From contig NZ_LWHQ01000002.1 of assembly GCF_001653715.1 (NCBI RefSeq), forward strand, positions 36,224 through 100,223: a DNA stretch of 64,000 nucleotides, read 5' to 3'. Source of the stretch: Methylobacterium platani. GTDB taxonomy: Bacteria; Pseudomonadota; Alphaproteobacteria; Rhizobiales; Beijerinckiaceae. Below the pieces are notes generated by a model. The model saw only the letters and a list, made by a program, of their open reading frames with translations, was not told the origin of the DNA and ran no database searches. Each line of letters opens with the position of its first letter. The first letter of the stretch is position 1. The translations under genes were made by a program, and so were the position numbers. Shown piece by piece: positions 35,727 to 43,201 of the stretch.

Positions 35727-36386
35727 TCAGCGACGGCTGTCGATCAGCTCGATCATCGCGGCGCCCGCATTGGTCACGCCCTCGCCGAGAGCCACCATGC
35801 TCTGGGTCACCAGCCGGCCGGTCGGTGCGAAGGGCAGCCACGACGCCGGGCGCTCGGCGGTGCCGCCGGCGCTGGCGGTGCGGGACGCCGGCTCCGGACC
35901 CGTCCTCTCCGGCGAGACCTTCGCGACCTTGAGGTCGTCGGGCCGGGCCGGCGGCCGCACGCCGGCCAGCGACGGCACCGCCCGGGGGCGATGCGTCCCG
36001 GCCCGGCGGGGCGCCTTGCCGTCGCTCTCCCTGACCGTGGAATCCCGGCCCTCGACGACAGGCAGCACCGGCGCCGCCGCCTCGGCGGGCAGGCTGGCGA
36101 TCATCGGGAATTGCTGCTCGAACTCGAGCGGGTAGGGGGCCCGCACCCGGCCCTCGCCGTCCGGGACGATCCGGAACAGGTCCGTCCCCGGCGGCAGCGG
36201 CTGCATCGCGGCGACGTGGCCCTCGGGCGCCCGCGGCGGCGCTCCGCGCCAGTACAGCGAGCCCGCCGCCAGGCAGATCGCCACGCAGGCGGTGGGCAGC
36301 AGCGGCAGGTAGCCCCGCGAGGCGCCGGGCAGGCTTCCGATGGCGCCGGTACCCGCCGACCCGCGCATCCGCCCGTTCTGCCGCAT
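35727..36386 (-). CDS. Single-pass membrane protein of unknown function
   Basis: A 219-residue protein I do not recognise. It has a basic N-terminus (RQNGRMRGS), one hydrophobic segment at about 24-43 (YLPLLPTACVAICLAAGSLYW) and a long Pro/Arg/Ala-rich, probably periplasmic part with PLEFEQQFPMIASLPAEAA. The end, LVTQSMVALGEGVTNAGAAMIELIDSRR, looks like an amphipathic helix and may be conserved. ATG 36386 has AGGAGG seven bases upstream, which fixes the start although the frame stays open to 36611. It is divergent from nasT by about 210 bases. Confidence 0.7.
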   Translation of the reverse strand: MRQNGRMRGSAGTGAIGSLPGASRGYLPLLPTACVAICLAAGSLYWRGAPPRAPEGHVAAMQPLPPGTDLFRIVPDGEGRVRAPYPLEFEQQFPMIASLPAEAAAPVLPVVEGRDSTVRESDGKAPRRAGTHRPRAVPSLAGVRPPARPDDLKVAKVSPERTGPEPASRTASAGGTAERPASWLPFAPTGRLVTQSMVALGEGVTNAGAAMIELIDSRR

Positions 36387-36595
36387 TCGAACCTCCTCGC
36401 CGACCGATGGTTGGATTGAAGCGTGGGTTTCGGGCCGAAGCGGGGCCGTTTCTTTGCGCTTTCGTGTCGGCCGGCCTGCTTCGGGGCCGGGCGGGCCCGC
36501 GCTCCCCCCAAATCGGGCCCTCCCGCCTGCGCTCTCCCTGGGGTAAGGGGCGGTGCCGCCGCTCCAGGCCCAACATTTGCGTGATCCGACGCCGC

Positions 36596-37240
36596 ATGCC
36601 CGACCGCGCAACGCCCTCCTCGGCTTCCCCCTTGCCGGCCCCTCCCGCCCCGTCGCCGGGTGACAGCCTCACCATCGCCGTCGTCGACCCGAGCCGCGCC
36701 CGGGCCGCGATCCTGGAGGAGGGCCTGCGCGCCGTCGAGGGCGCCCGGGTGGTGGTGATCCCCGACACCGCCGACCTCCTCGACCGGCTCTCCGCCCTCT
36801 CGCCCGACGTGGTGGTGATCCATCTCGAGAGCCCGAGCCGCGACCTCCTGGAGCAGATGTTCGGGGTGTCGCGCCTCGTCGAGCGGCCGGTGGCGATGTT
36901 CGTCGACCGCACCGACACGCCGATGATGCAGGCGGCGGTCGATGCCGGCATCTCGGCCTACATCGTCGACGGCCTGCGCGCCGAGCGGATCAAGCCGATC
37001 ATCGAGATCGCGATCCTGCGCTTCAACGCCTTCGCGCGGCTGCAGCGCGAATTGTCCGAGGCGAAGAGCGAGCTCGCCGACCGCAAGCTGATCGAGCGCG
37101 CCAAGGGCATCCTGATGAGCGCCAAGGGGCTGACCGAGGACGAGGCCTACAAGCAGCTCCGGCGCAAGGCCATGAACGAGAAGCGCAAGATCGTCGACAT
37201 CGCCCGCGCCATCGTCACCGCCGCGGACCTGCTCGGATGA
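36596..37240 (+). CDS. nasT: NasT-type ANTAR antiterminator with degenerate receiver
   Basis: RNA-binding regulator of nitrate assimilation, 214 residues. The receiver-like domain (about 25-145) has IAVVDPSRARAAIL but reads VVVIHLESPS at the phosphorylation position: His76 replaces Asp, as is usual for NasT, which is regulated by sequestration and not by phosphate. A coiled linker leads to the ANTAR domain (about 150-205: LIERAKGILMSAKGLTEDEAYKQLRRKAM, KIVDIARAIV). It binds paired hexaloop hairpins; a perfect candidate lies at 38832-38876. Its stop overlaps nasS by four bases, so both proteins are made together. Confidence 0.93.
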   Translation: MPDRATPSSASPLPAPPAPSPGDSLTIAVVDPSRARAAILEEGLRAVEGARVVVIPDTADLLDRLSALSPDVVVIHLESPSRDLLEQMFGVSRLVERPVAMFVDRTDTPMMQAAVDAGISAYIVDGLRAERIKPIIEIAILRFNAFARLQRELSEAKSELADRKLIERAKGILMSAKGLTEDEAYKQLRRKAMNEKRKIVDIARAIVTAADLLG

Positions 37241-38232
37241 GGCTGCAGCTCGGCTACGTCCCGCTCACCGACGCGGCGGTGCTGATCGCCGCGGTGGAAC
37301 TCGGCTTCACGGCGGGGGAGGGGCTCGACGTCGACCTCGTGGCCGAGCCGTCCTGGGCCACCTTGCGCGACCGCCTCGCGCTCGGCCTCCTCGACGGCGC
37401 CCACATGCTGGCGCCGCTGGCGCTCGCCTGTCACCTGGGCCTCAGCGGTCCCCAGGCGCGCCTGATCGCGCCGGCGGCGCTCGCCCGCAACGGCAACGCC
37501 GTGACCCTGTCGCTGCCGCTCTGGCGGGCACTCGATGCCGCATCCGACGCCGCGGCGGACGTCGCCCGCGCGCTCGCCCGGGTGGCGCAGACGAGGGCGG
37601 CGGAGGGGCGCCCGCTGACGCTCGCCACCGTCCACCCCTATTCCAGCCACACCTACCAGTGGCGCCGCCTGCTGGCGCTCGGCGGCAGCTCGCTCGAGGC
37701 GGTCCGCCTCGTCGTGGTGCCGCCGCCGCGCACCGTCGCGGCTCTGGAGAGCGGCGCGATCGACGGGTTCTGCGTCGGCGCGCCCTGGAGCAGCGTCGCC
37801 GTCGAGGCCGGGGTCGGCCGCATCGCGGCTCTCGGCAGCGCCATCGCCCCGGATTGCCCGGAGAAGGTCCTGGCGCTCCCCGCCGAGATGGAGGACCGCG
37901 CCGCCCCGCTCTTGCGCGCCGTGAAGCGCAGCGCCCGCTGGTGCGGCGACCCCGTCAATCACCGGGAACTGGCCGCCCTGCTGGGCGCCCCGCGCCATCT
38001 CGGCCTCGATCCGGCGCTGATCCTGCGGGGCCTCGCGGGGACCTTGCGCCTCGCGCCGGGCGGGCCGGTGGTCGAGGCGCCGGACTATCTCGTGCTCGGC
38101 GAACGGCACCTCACCCCCGACCCGGCGGCCCTCGGGTGGATGATCGAGGAAATGGCGGCGGCGGGGCAGGGCGAGGCGGTGTCGGCGGAGGCGGCGGGGT
38201 TGTACCGGGCGGATCTGCTGGCGGCGGCGTGA
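37237..38232 (+). CDS. nasS: NasS-type nitrate sensor (cytoplasmic NrtA-like protein)
   Basis: A 331-residue relative of nitrate-binding NrtA/CmpA proteins that lacks a signal peptide: it begins directly with LQLGYVPLTDAAVLIAAVELG. Typical stretches are EPSWATLRDRLALGLLDGAHMLAPLALA, TVHPYSSHTYQWRRLL, VPPPRTVAALESGAIDGFCVGAPWSS and LALPAEMEDR. In known systems NasS holds NasT inactive and releases it when nitrate or nitrite binds. The direct nasT-nasS overlap, and the location just upstream of the nitrate uptake genes, support that role. The gene order nasT-nasS is the reverse of the common nasS-nasT. Confidence 0.92.
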   Translation: MRLQLGYVPLTDAAVLIAAVELGFTAGEGLDVDLVAEPSWATLRDRLALGLLDGAHMLAPLALACHLGLSGPQARLIAPAALARNGNAVTLSLPLWRALDAASDAAADVARALARVAQTRAAEGRPLTLATVHPYSSHTYQWRRLLALGGSSLEAVRLVVVPPPRTVAALESGAIDGFCVGAPWSSVAVEAGVGRIAALGSAIAPDCPEKVLALPAEMEDRAAPLLRAVKRSARWCGDPVNHRELAALLGAPRHLGLDPALILRGLAGTLRLAPGGPVVEAPDYLVLGERHLTPDPAALGWMIEEMAAAGQGEAVSAEAAGLYRADLLAAA

Positions 38233-38803
38233 TGGCGGGTGGATTGAAGTCTGGGCGGTTCCACGGAGGAGCGCTTTTCCGTCTCTACAAGAGCATGACT
38301 GTCCGGGGAAAATCCCCTCTAGAAACAAGCGCGGGATCCCCTCTCCCGTGTGGGAGAGGGGTAGGGGTGAGGGTGCTACGGTCCTGGGTCTAGCTCTCAA
38401 CGTTGAGCTGCCAGCACCACGCTCGGTGCTTCACACGGACGTGTGTCACCCTCACCCCCGACCCCTCTCCCACACGGGAGAGGGGAGGCGCGCCATTCCT
38501 TTACCCGGACAGCCCTGCCGCAGAGGGGGGGAGGGGGAAGCCCGCGTCACTTCTTTCCCCGGACTGCCCTGCCACAGGGGCAGGCGCGCCTTCCTCGATT
38601 CCTCGACAAACGCCCATCACCTCCGCCTCCCTTGCCTTCCTTTCGATCTGCCCAACCCCCGGGGCATCGTGCCCCTGCCCATTTCCCCACCCGCCCAGCC
38701 TATCATTTGTGCATCGCACCAGCCGGCCACGCCGACGCGCCCGCCAGTCCGGCCAAGCTGCGAACCGTTTTAATTCCAAGCACTTGATCATCCCCCGAGC
38801 CGG
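38233..38803. other. Noncoding region upstream of the nitrate operon promoter
   Basis: About 570 bases without a credible gene. It contains the large palindromic repeat (38337-38485) and, from 38490 to 38610, imperfect direct repeats around CCCGGACaGCCCTGCC and GGCGCGCCxTTCCT. GTGCATCGCAC (38708-38718) is a short dyad that could bind a regulator. A canonical NtrC site (GCAC, seven bases, GTGC) was not found. Confidence 0.55.
38337..38485. repeat. Interspersed palindrome family C, copy 1
   Basis: Arms 38337-38375 and 38447-38485 are near-perfect inverted repeats. Each arm itself contains an internal hairpin (CCTCTCCCGTGTGGGAGAGG) and ends in GGGGTGAGGGTG or its complement. The 71-base middle holds a smaller dyad, AGCACC/GGTGCT. 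The same general design recurs at 44994-45197. It lies between nasS and the nrtA promoter. Confidence 0.8.
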
Positions 38804-38820
38804 TTGGCACGGAACCTGCT
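38804..38820 (+). promoter_or_regulatory. Sigma-54-type (-24/-12) promoter of the nitrate assimilation operon
   Basis: TTGGCACGGAACCTGCT matches the RpoN consensus (TGGCACG, four bases, yTGCw) with GG and GC spaced exactly as required. Taking GC at 38818-38819 as -12 puts the transcription start near 38831, one base before the first ANTAR hairpin. This arrangement, RpoN promoter then antitermination leader, matches known nas operons that need both nitrogen limitation and nitrate. Confidence 0.8.
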
Positions 38821-38831
38821 CATCCCCTCTC

Positions 38832-38938
38832 GTCCGTCAGCGCCGACGGACACCGACCGTCAGCAGAGCCGCTGACCCGAGTTCCCCTGTGGGCCCGCAT
38901 TCGCGCGGCCGGCGGAAGACCTTGGGCAGCGGTTTTTT
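38832..38938 (+). promoter_or_regulatory. NasT-responsive ANTAR leader: dual hexaloop hairpins and attenuator
   Basis: Hairpin P1 has stem GTCCGTC/GACGGAC (38832-38838, 38845-38851) and hexaloop AGCGCC. Hairpin P2 has stem GTCAGC/GCTGAC (38859-38864, 38871-38876) and hexaloop AGAGCC. Both loops show A at position 1 and G at position 4, the ANTAR recognition pattern; the spacer is seven bases. CCGCTGACCC (38869-38878), which includes the P2 3' arm, can pair instead with GGGCAGCGG (38924-38932), followed by TTTTTT (38933-38938). P2 and the terminator are therefore mutually exclusive. NasT binding to P1-P2 should block termination and allow nrtA expression. Confidence 0.9.
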
Positions 38939-38996
38939 GCGTTCCGAACCGGATCGAGCGCCACGGCGGCGCGAGCGGCTTGAGGGTGAAGTATCG

Positions 38997-40283
38997 ATGA
39001 GCAGCGTTGAGCACACCACGCGTCGCGGCCTCCTCAAGGGGGCGGCCGGCGCCCTGTCGCTGGCGGCGGCCGGCCGCGCGGCCCTGCCGGGCGGTGCCTT
39101 CGCGCAGGGAGCCGGGCCGGAGGTGAAGGGCGCCAAGCTCGGCTTCATCGCGCTCACCGACGCCGCTCCCCTCTTCGTCGCCAAGGAGAAGGGGATCTTT
39201 GCCAAGCACGGGATGCCCGACGTCGAGGTCTTGAAGCAGGCCTCCTGGGGCACCACCCGCGACAACCTGGTGCTCGGCTCCGAGGGCAACGGCATCGACG
39301 GGGCCCACATCCTGACCCCGATGCCCTACCTGATCAGCGCCGGCCGGGTGACGCAGAACAACGTGCCGGTGCCGATGTACATCCTGGCCCGGCTCAACCT
39401 CGCCGGCCAGTGCATCTCGGTCGCCAAGGAGCATATGGGCGACAAGGTCGCCCTCGACGCCAAGCCCTTCAAGGCGGCGCTCGAGCGCAAGAAGGCGTCG
39501 GGCAAGTCGGTGAAGGCCGCGATGACCTTTCCGGGCGGCACCCACGATCTCTGGATCCGCTACTGGCTCGCGGCCGGCGGCATCGATCCCGACAAGGACA
39601 TCGAGACCATCGTCGTGCCGCCGCCCCAGATGGTGGCGAACATGAAGGTCGGCACGATGGACTGCTTCTGCGTCTGCGAGCCGTGGAACGAGCAGCTGAT
39701 CACGCAGGGCATCGGCTACACCGCGCTGACCACCGGCGAGTTGTGGAAGGACCACCCGGAGAAGGCGCTCGGCATGCGCGCGTCCTGGGTCGACAAGTAC
39801 CCGAATGCCGCCAAGGCCCTCCTCGCGGCGATCATGGAGGCGCAGCAATGGTGCGACAAGCCGGAGAACCGTGACGAACTGGCCGGCATCGTCGCCAAGC
39901 GCCAGTGGATCAACGTCCCGGCGACCGACGTCGTCAAGCGGATGAAAGGTGAGTTCGATTACGGCGACGGCCGCAAGGTGTCGAACAGCCCGCACATCAT
40001 GAAGTACTGGGCCGACAACGCCTCGTACCCGTACAAGTCGCACGACCTGTGGTTCCTCACCGAGGACATCCGCTGGGGCAAGTTCGACCCCCAGACCGAC
40101 ACCAAGGCGCTGATCGAGAAGGTGAACCGCGAGGACATCTGGCGCGAGGTGGCCAAGTCCATGGGCGTGACCGCCCCGGCCTCGACCTCGCGCGGCAAGG
40201 AGACCTTCTTCGACGGCAAGGTCTTCGATCCGGCGGACCCCGCCGCCTACCTCAACAGCCTCGGCATCAAGAAGGTGGCGTGA
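38997..40283 (+). CDS. nrtA: Nitrate ABC transporter substrate-binding protein
   Basis: A 428-residue periplasmic nitrate-binding protein (NrtA/CmpA family). It carries a twin-arginine signal (TTRRGLLKGAAGALSLAAAG, cleavage near GGAFAQ). The mature protein has KLGFIALTDAAPLFVAKEKGIF, VLKQASWGTTRDNLVLG, GIDGAHILTPMPYLIS, FPGGTHDLWIRYWLAAGGIDP and CFCVCEPWNEQLI. It delivers nitrate to the NrtB/NrtD complex. GAGGG lies about 12 bases before the ATG. It is the first gene after the attenuator, so its transcription depends on NasT. Paralogous to NasS, which lacks the signal. Confidence 0.93.
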   Translation: MSSVEHTTRRGLLKGAAGALSLAAAGRAALPGGAFAQGAGPEVKGAKLGFIALTDAAPLFVAKEKGIFAKHGMPDVEVLKQASWGTTRDNLVLGSEGNGIDGAHILTPMPYLISAGRVTQNNVPVPMYILARLNLAGQCISVAKEHMGDKVALDAKPFKAALERKKASGKSVKAAMTFPGGTHDLWIRYWLAAGGIDPDKDIETIVVPPPQMVANMKVGTMDCFCVCEPWNEQLITQGIGYTALTTGELWKDHPEKALGMRASWVDKYPNAAKALLAAIMEAQQWCDKPENRDELAGIVAKRQWINVPATDVVKRMKGEFDYGDGRKVSNSPHIMKYWADNASYPYKSHDLWFLTEDIRWGKFDPQTDTKALIEKVNREDIWREVAKSMGVTAPASTSRGKETFFDGKVFDPADPAAYLNSLGIKKVA

Positions 40284-41143
40284 TGGCTCTCGGAACCACC
40301 CTCGGGCGCGTCGTCGCCGCCAAGCGGGAGGGGGCCCGGCGCCCCCTCGTCACCCGCGCCGCCCTCAAAGGCCTGGCGCTGCGGATCGTGCCGCCGCTCG
40401 TCGTGCTGGCGGTCTTCCTGCTCGTCTGGGAAGTGCTGTGCCAGCGCCCCGGCGCCGGCCTGCCGCCGCCCTCGCGGGTCGTCACGGAGGCCTGGGAGAT
40501 CATCGCCCACCCGTTCTACGACAACGGCGGCACCGACAAGGGGCTGTTCTGGCACATCACCGCCAGCCTCCAGCGCGTGGCGCTGGGCTTCGCCCTGGCG
40601 GTCGTCGCCGGCGTGCTGCTCGGGACCCTCGTCGGCCAGTCCGAATGGGCGATGCGCGGGCTCGACCCGATCTTCCAGGTTCTGCGCACCATCCCGCCGC
40701 TCGCCTGGTTGCCGCTCTCGCTCGCCGCCTTCCGGGACGGCCAGCCCTCGGCGATCTTCGTGATCTTCATCACCTCGATCTGGCCGATCATCATCAACAC
40801 CGCGGTCGGCATCCGCAACATCCCGCAGGATTACCGCAACGTCGCGGCGGTGCTGCGCCTCAACGCCTTCGAGTTCTTCGCCAAGGTGATGCTGCCCTCG
40901 GCCGCACCCTACATCTTCACCGGTCTTCGCATCGGCGTCGGCCTGTCCTGGCTCGCCATCGTGGCGGCCGAGATGCTGATCGGCGGCGTCGGCATCGGCT
41001 TCTTCATCTGGGATGCCTGGAACTCCTCGCACATCAGCGAGATCATCGTGGCCCTGGTCTATGTCGGGGTGATCGGCTTCGTGCTCGACCGCCTCGTCGC
41101 CGGCCTCGGCCACCTCGTCACCCGCGGCACCGCCACGGCCTGA
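40283..41143 (+). CDS. nrtB: Nitrate ABC transporter permease
   Basis: A 286-residue inner-membrane permease, six hydrophobic segments, with the characteristic PPLAWLPLSLAAFRDGQPSAIFVIFITSIWPIIINTAVGIRNIPQDY-type middle region, the coupling-loop stretch VAAVLRLNAFEFFAKVMLPSAAPYI and a GVGLSWLAIVAAEMLIGG end. The start ATG shares one base with the nrtA stop (TGATG), implying coupled translation. It forms the channel with the ATPase encoded next. No separate nrtC is present. Confidence 0.93.
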   Translation: MALGTTLGRVVAAKREGARRPLVTRAALKGLALRIVPPLVVLAVFLLVWEVLCQRPGAGLPPPSRVVTEAWEIIAHPFYDNGGTDKGLFWHITASLQRVALGFALAVVAGVLLGTLVGQSEWAMRGLDPIFQVLRTIPPLAWLPLSLAAFRDGQPSAIFVIFITSIWPIIINTAVGIRNIPQDYRNVAAVLRLNAFEFFAKVMLPSAAPYIFTGLRIGVGLSWLAIVAAEMLIGGVGIGFFIWDAWNSSHISEIIVALVYVGVIGFVLDRLVAGLGHLVTRGTATA

Positions 41144-41154
41144 GGAGGCCACCC

Positions 41155-41949
41155 ATGACCCATCTCAGCCTCGAGCAGATCGGCATCAGCTTCACCCGGG
41201 CCGGGCGCACCACGGAGGTCTTGCGCGACGTCGACCTGAAGATCGAGAAGGGCGAGTTCGTCTCGCTGATCGGCCATTCGGGTTGCGGCAAGTCGACGGT
41301 GCTCAACATCGTGGCGGGTCTGCTCAAGGCCTCGACCGGCGGCGTCCTCCTCGACGGCAAGGAAGTGAACAGCCCCGGCCCCGAGCGGGCGGTGGTGTTC
41401 CAGAACCACTCGCTCCTGCCCTGGCTCACGGTCCGCGAGAACGTGGCGCTCGCCGTCGACAAGGTGCTGAAAGCCAAGAAGAGCCGGGCCGAGCGGCGCG
41501 ACTGGATCGAGCACAACCTCGCGCTCGTCAACATGACCCACGCCGCCGAGAAGCGCCCGCACGAGATCTCCGGCGGCATGAAGCAGCGCGTCGGCATCGC
41601 CCGGGCGCTCGCCATGGAGCCGAAGGTCCTGCTGATGGACGAGCCCTTCGGTGCGCTGGACGCCCTGACCCGGGCGCACCTGCAAGATCAGCTGATGGAG
41701 ATCCACCTGCGGCTGAAGAACACCGTCATCATGATCACCCACGACGTCGACGAGGCGGTGCTGCTCTCCGACCGGATCGTCATGATGACGAACGGTCCCT
41801 CGGCGACGATCGGGGAAGTCCTGACGGTGCCGCTCGCCCGGCCGCGCAAGCGCCTGGAGCTCGTCGAGGACCCGACCTACACCCATGCCCGGGCCGAGGT
41901 GCTGGAATTCCTCTACGCCCGCCACGCCAAGCCCGCGATCGCGGCCTGA
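41155..41949 (+). CDS. nrtD: Nitrate ABC transporter ATP-binding protein
   Basis: A 264-residue ATPase with Walker A GHSGCGKST, Q-loop VFQNHSLLPWLTV, signature ISGGMKQRVGIARAL, Walker B VLLMDEPFGALD and switch MITHDVDEAVLLSDRIVMM. The C-terminus PLARPRKRLELVEDP is typical of NrtD. It lacks the extra NrtA-like domain found in NrtC, so uptake is not expected to be inhibited through that route. GAGGAGG seven bases before the ATG is a strong ribosome site. Confidence 0.93.
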   Translation: MTHLSLEQIGISFTRAGRTTEVLRDVDLKIEKGEFVSLIGHSGCGKSTVLNIVAGLLKASTGGVLLDGKEVNSPGPERAVVFQNHSLLPWLTVRENVALAVDKVLKAKKSRAERRDWIEHNLALVNMTHAAEKRPHEISGGMKQRVGIARALAMEPKVLLMDEPFGALDALTRAHLQDQLMEIHLRLKNTVIMITHDVDEAVLLSDRIVMMTNGPSATIGEVLTVPLARPRKRLELVEDPTYTHARAEVLEFLYARHAKPAIAA

Positions 41950-41954
41950 CGCCC

Positions 41955-43190
41955 ATGTCTGAGCGCCTCGTCGTCATCGGCAACGGCATGGCCTCGCTCC
42001 GCTTCCTGGAGCGGCTGACCGAGGCCGCCCCCGGCCGCTTCGATGTCACCTGCGTCGGCGCCGAGCCGGTGGCGGCCTATAACCGGGTGCTGCTGTCCTC
42101 GCTGCTCGGCGGCGAGGTCGACGAGGCGGCCTGCACCTTCCGCGGGCTCGACTGGTACGCCGAGCACGGCATCACGCTCGTCACCGGCGCGCCGGCCACC
42201 GCCATCGATACGGCCGAGAGGATCGTTCAGGTCGGCGAGGGGCTGGTGCTTCCTTTCGACAAGCTGGTGCTGGCGGTGGGCTCGGTGCCGATCCGGCTGC
42301 CGAAGCCCGGGATGGACCTGCCCGGCGTCATCACCTTCCGGGATCTCGCCGACGTCGCGGCGATCCGCCGGGCGGCGGTGTCGGGCGCGCGGGCCATCGT
42401 GATCGGCGGCGGGCTCCTCGGGCTCGAGGCGGCGGTGGGCCTCGCCCGCCTCGGCGTCGACACCACGCTGCTGCACGTCATGGACCGCTTGATGGAGCGC
42501 CAGCTCGACCACGCCGCCGCCGCCCTGGTGCGCGAGGCGATGGAGGCCCGCGGCGTGCGGGTGATGCTGAACGCCGACACCGCCGCGGTCGAGGGCGACG
42601 GCAAGGTCGAGCGCCTTCGCCTCGCCGACGGTACGGTGCTGCCGGCCGACCTCGTGGTGATGTCGGTCGGCGTGCGCCCCTCGACGGCGCTCGCCGCGAG
42701 CGCCGGCCTCGCCATCGGCCGAGGCATCCGGGTCGACGACGCGATGGCGACCTCGGTGCCGGGGATCTACGCGCTCGGCGAATGCGCCGAGCATAGGGGC
42801 CAGACCTACGGCCTCGTCGAGCCGGCCTACGAGCAAGCCGAGGTGCTGGCTCGCCACCTCGGCGGGTACGAAGCGGCTTACGCCGGCACCTCGCTCGCGA
42901 CCAGCCTCAAGGTCTCCGGCCTGCCGGTCTTCTCCGCCGGCGCCGTCGACGTGCCCGACGGGGCCGAGGCGGTGACCTGGAGCGACCCGGCCGCCGGGCT
43001 CTACCGCAAGCTCGTGATCGACGGCGACCGGCTGATCGGCGCGGTCTTCGTCGGCGACGTCGCCGAGCAGGGCTGGTGCAAGGCCCTGATCCGCACCGGC
43101 GACCCGATCACCTCCGACGACCGGGACGACCTGATGTTCGGGCGCCAAGTCTTCCCTGACGTTCCTGCCCCCCAACCCCTCGCAGCGTGA
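41955..43190 (+). CDS. FAD-dependent NAD(P)H oxidoreductase of the nitrate cluster
   Basis: A 411-residue pyridine-nucleotide-disulfide-type flavoprotein. The FAD site is VVIGNGMASLRFLERL, followed by YNRVLLSSLLGGEV; the NAD(P) site is AIVIGGGLLGLEAAVGLARLG, and PGIYALGECAEH is the second FAD motif. It corresponds to the flavin part of NADH-dependent NirB/NasB but lacks their BFD and siroheme domains. In the cluster it may pass electrons from NAD(P)H to the nitrate or nitrite reductase, like the flavoprotein (Flp) of Bradyrhizobium. The partner is inference. It begins five bases after nrtD. Confidence 0.88.
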   Translation: MSERLVVIGNGMASLRFLERLTEAAPGRFDVTCVGAEPVAAYNRVLLSSLLGGEVDEAACTFRGLDWYAEHGITLVTGAPATAIDTAERIVQVGEGLVLPFDKLVLAVGSVPIRLPKPGMDLPGVITFRDLADVAAIRRAAVSGARAIVIGGGLLGLEAAVGLARLGVDTTLLHVMDRLMERQLDHAAAALVREAMEARGVRVMLNADTAAVEGDGKVERLRLADGTVLPADLVVMSVGVRPSTALAASAGLAIGRGIRVDDAMATSVPGIYALGECAEHRGQTYGLVEPAYEQAEVLARHLGGYEAAYAGTSLATSLKVSGLPVFSAGAVDVPDGAEAVTWSDPAAGLYRKLVIDGDRLIGAVFVGDVAEQGWCKALIRTGDPITSDDRDDLMFGRQVFPDVPAPQPLAA

Positions 43191-43201
43191 AGGAGCCCGC
43201 A

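Noticed and set aside
38414..38429. GCAC-CACGCTCG-GTGC as an NtrC enhancer site
   Set aside because: The spacer is eight bases, one more than the NtrC consensus, and the dyad is the tip of the family C palindrome. It may be chance, although an enhancer would be expected upstream of the RpoN-type promoter.
38403..38996. Upstream in-frame extension of nrtA by 198 codons
   Set aside because: It would run through the palindromic repeat, the promoter and the attenuator. The Tat signal fixes the start at 38997.
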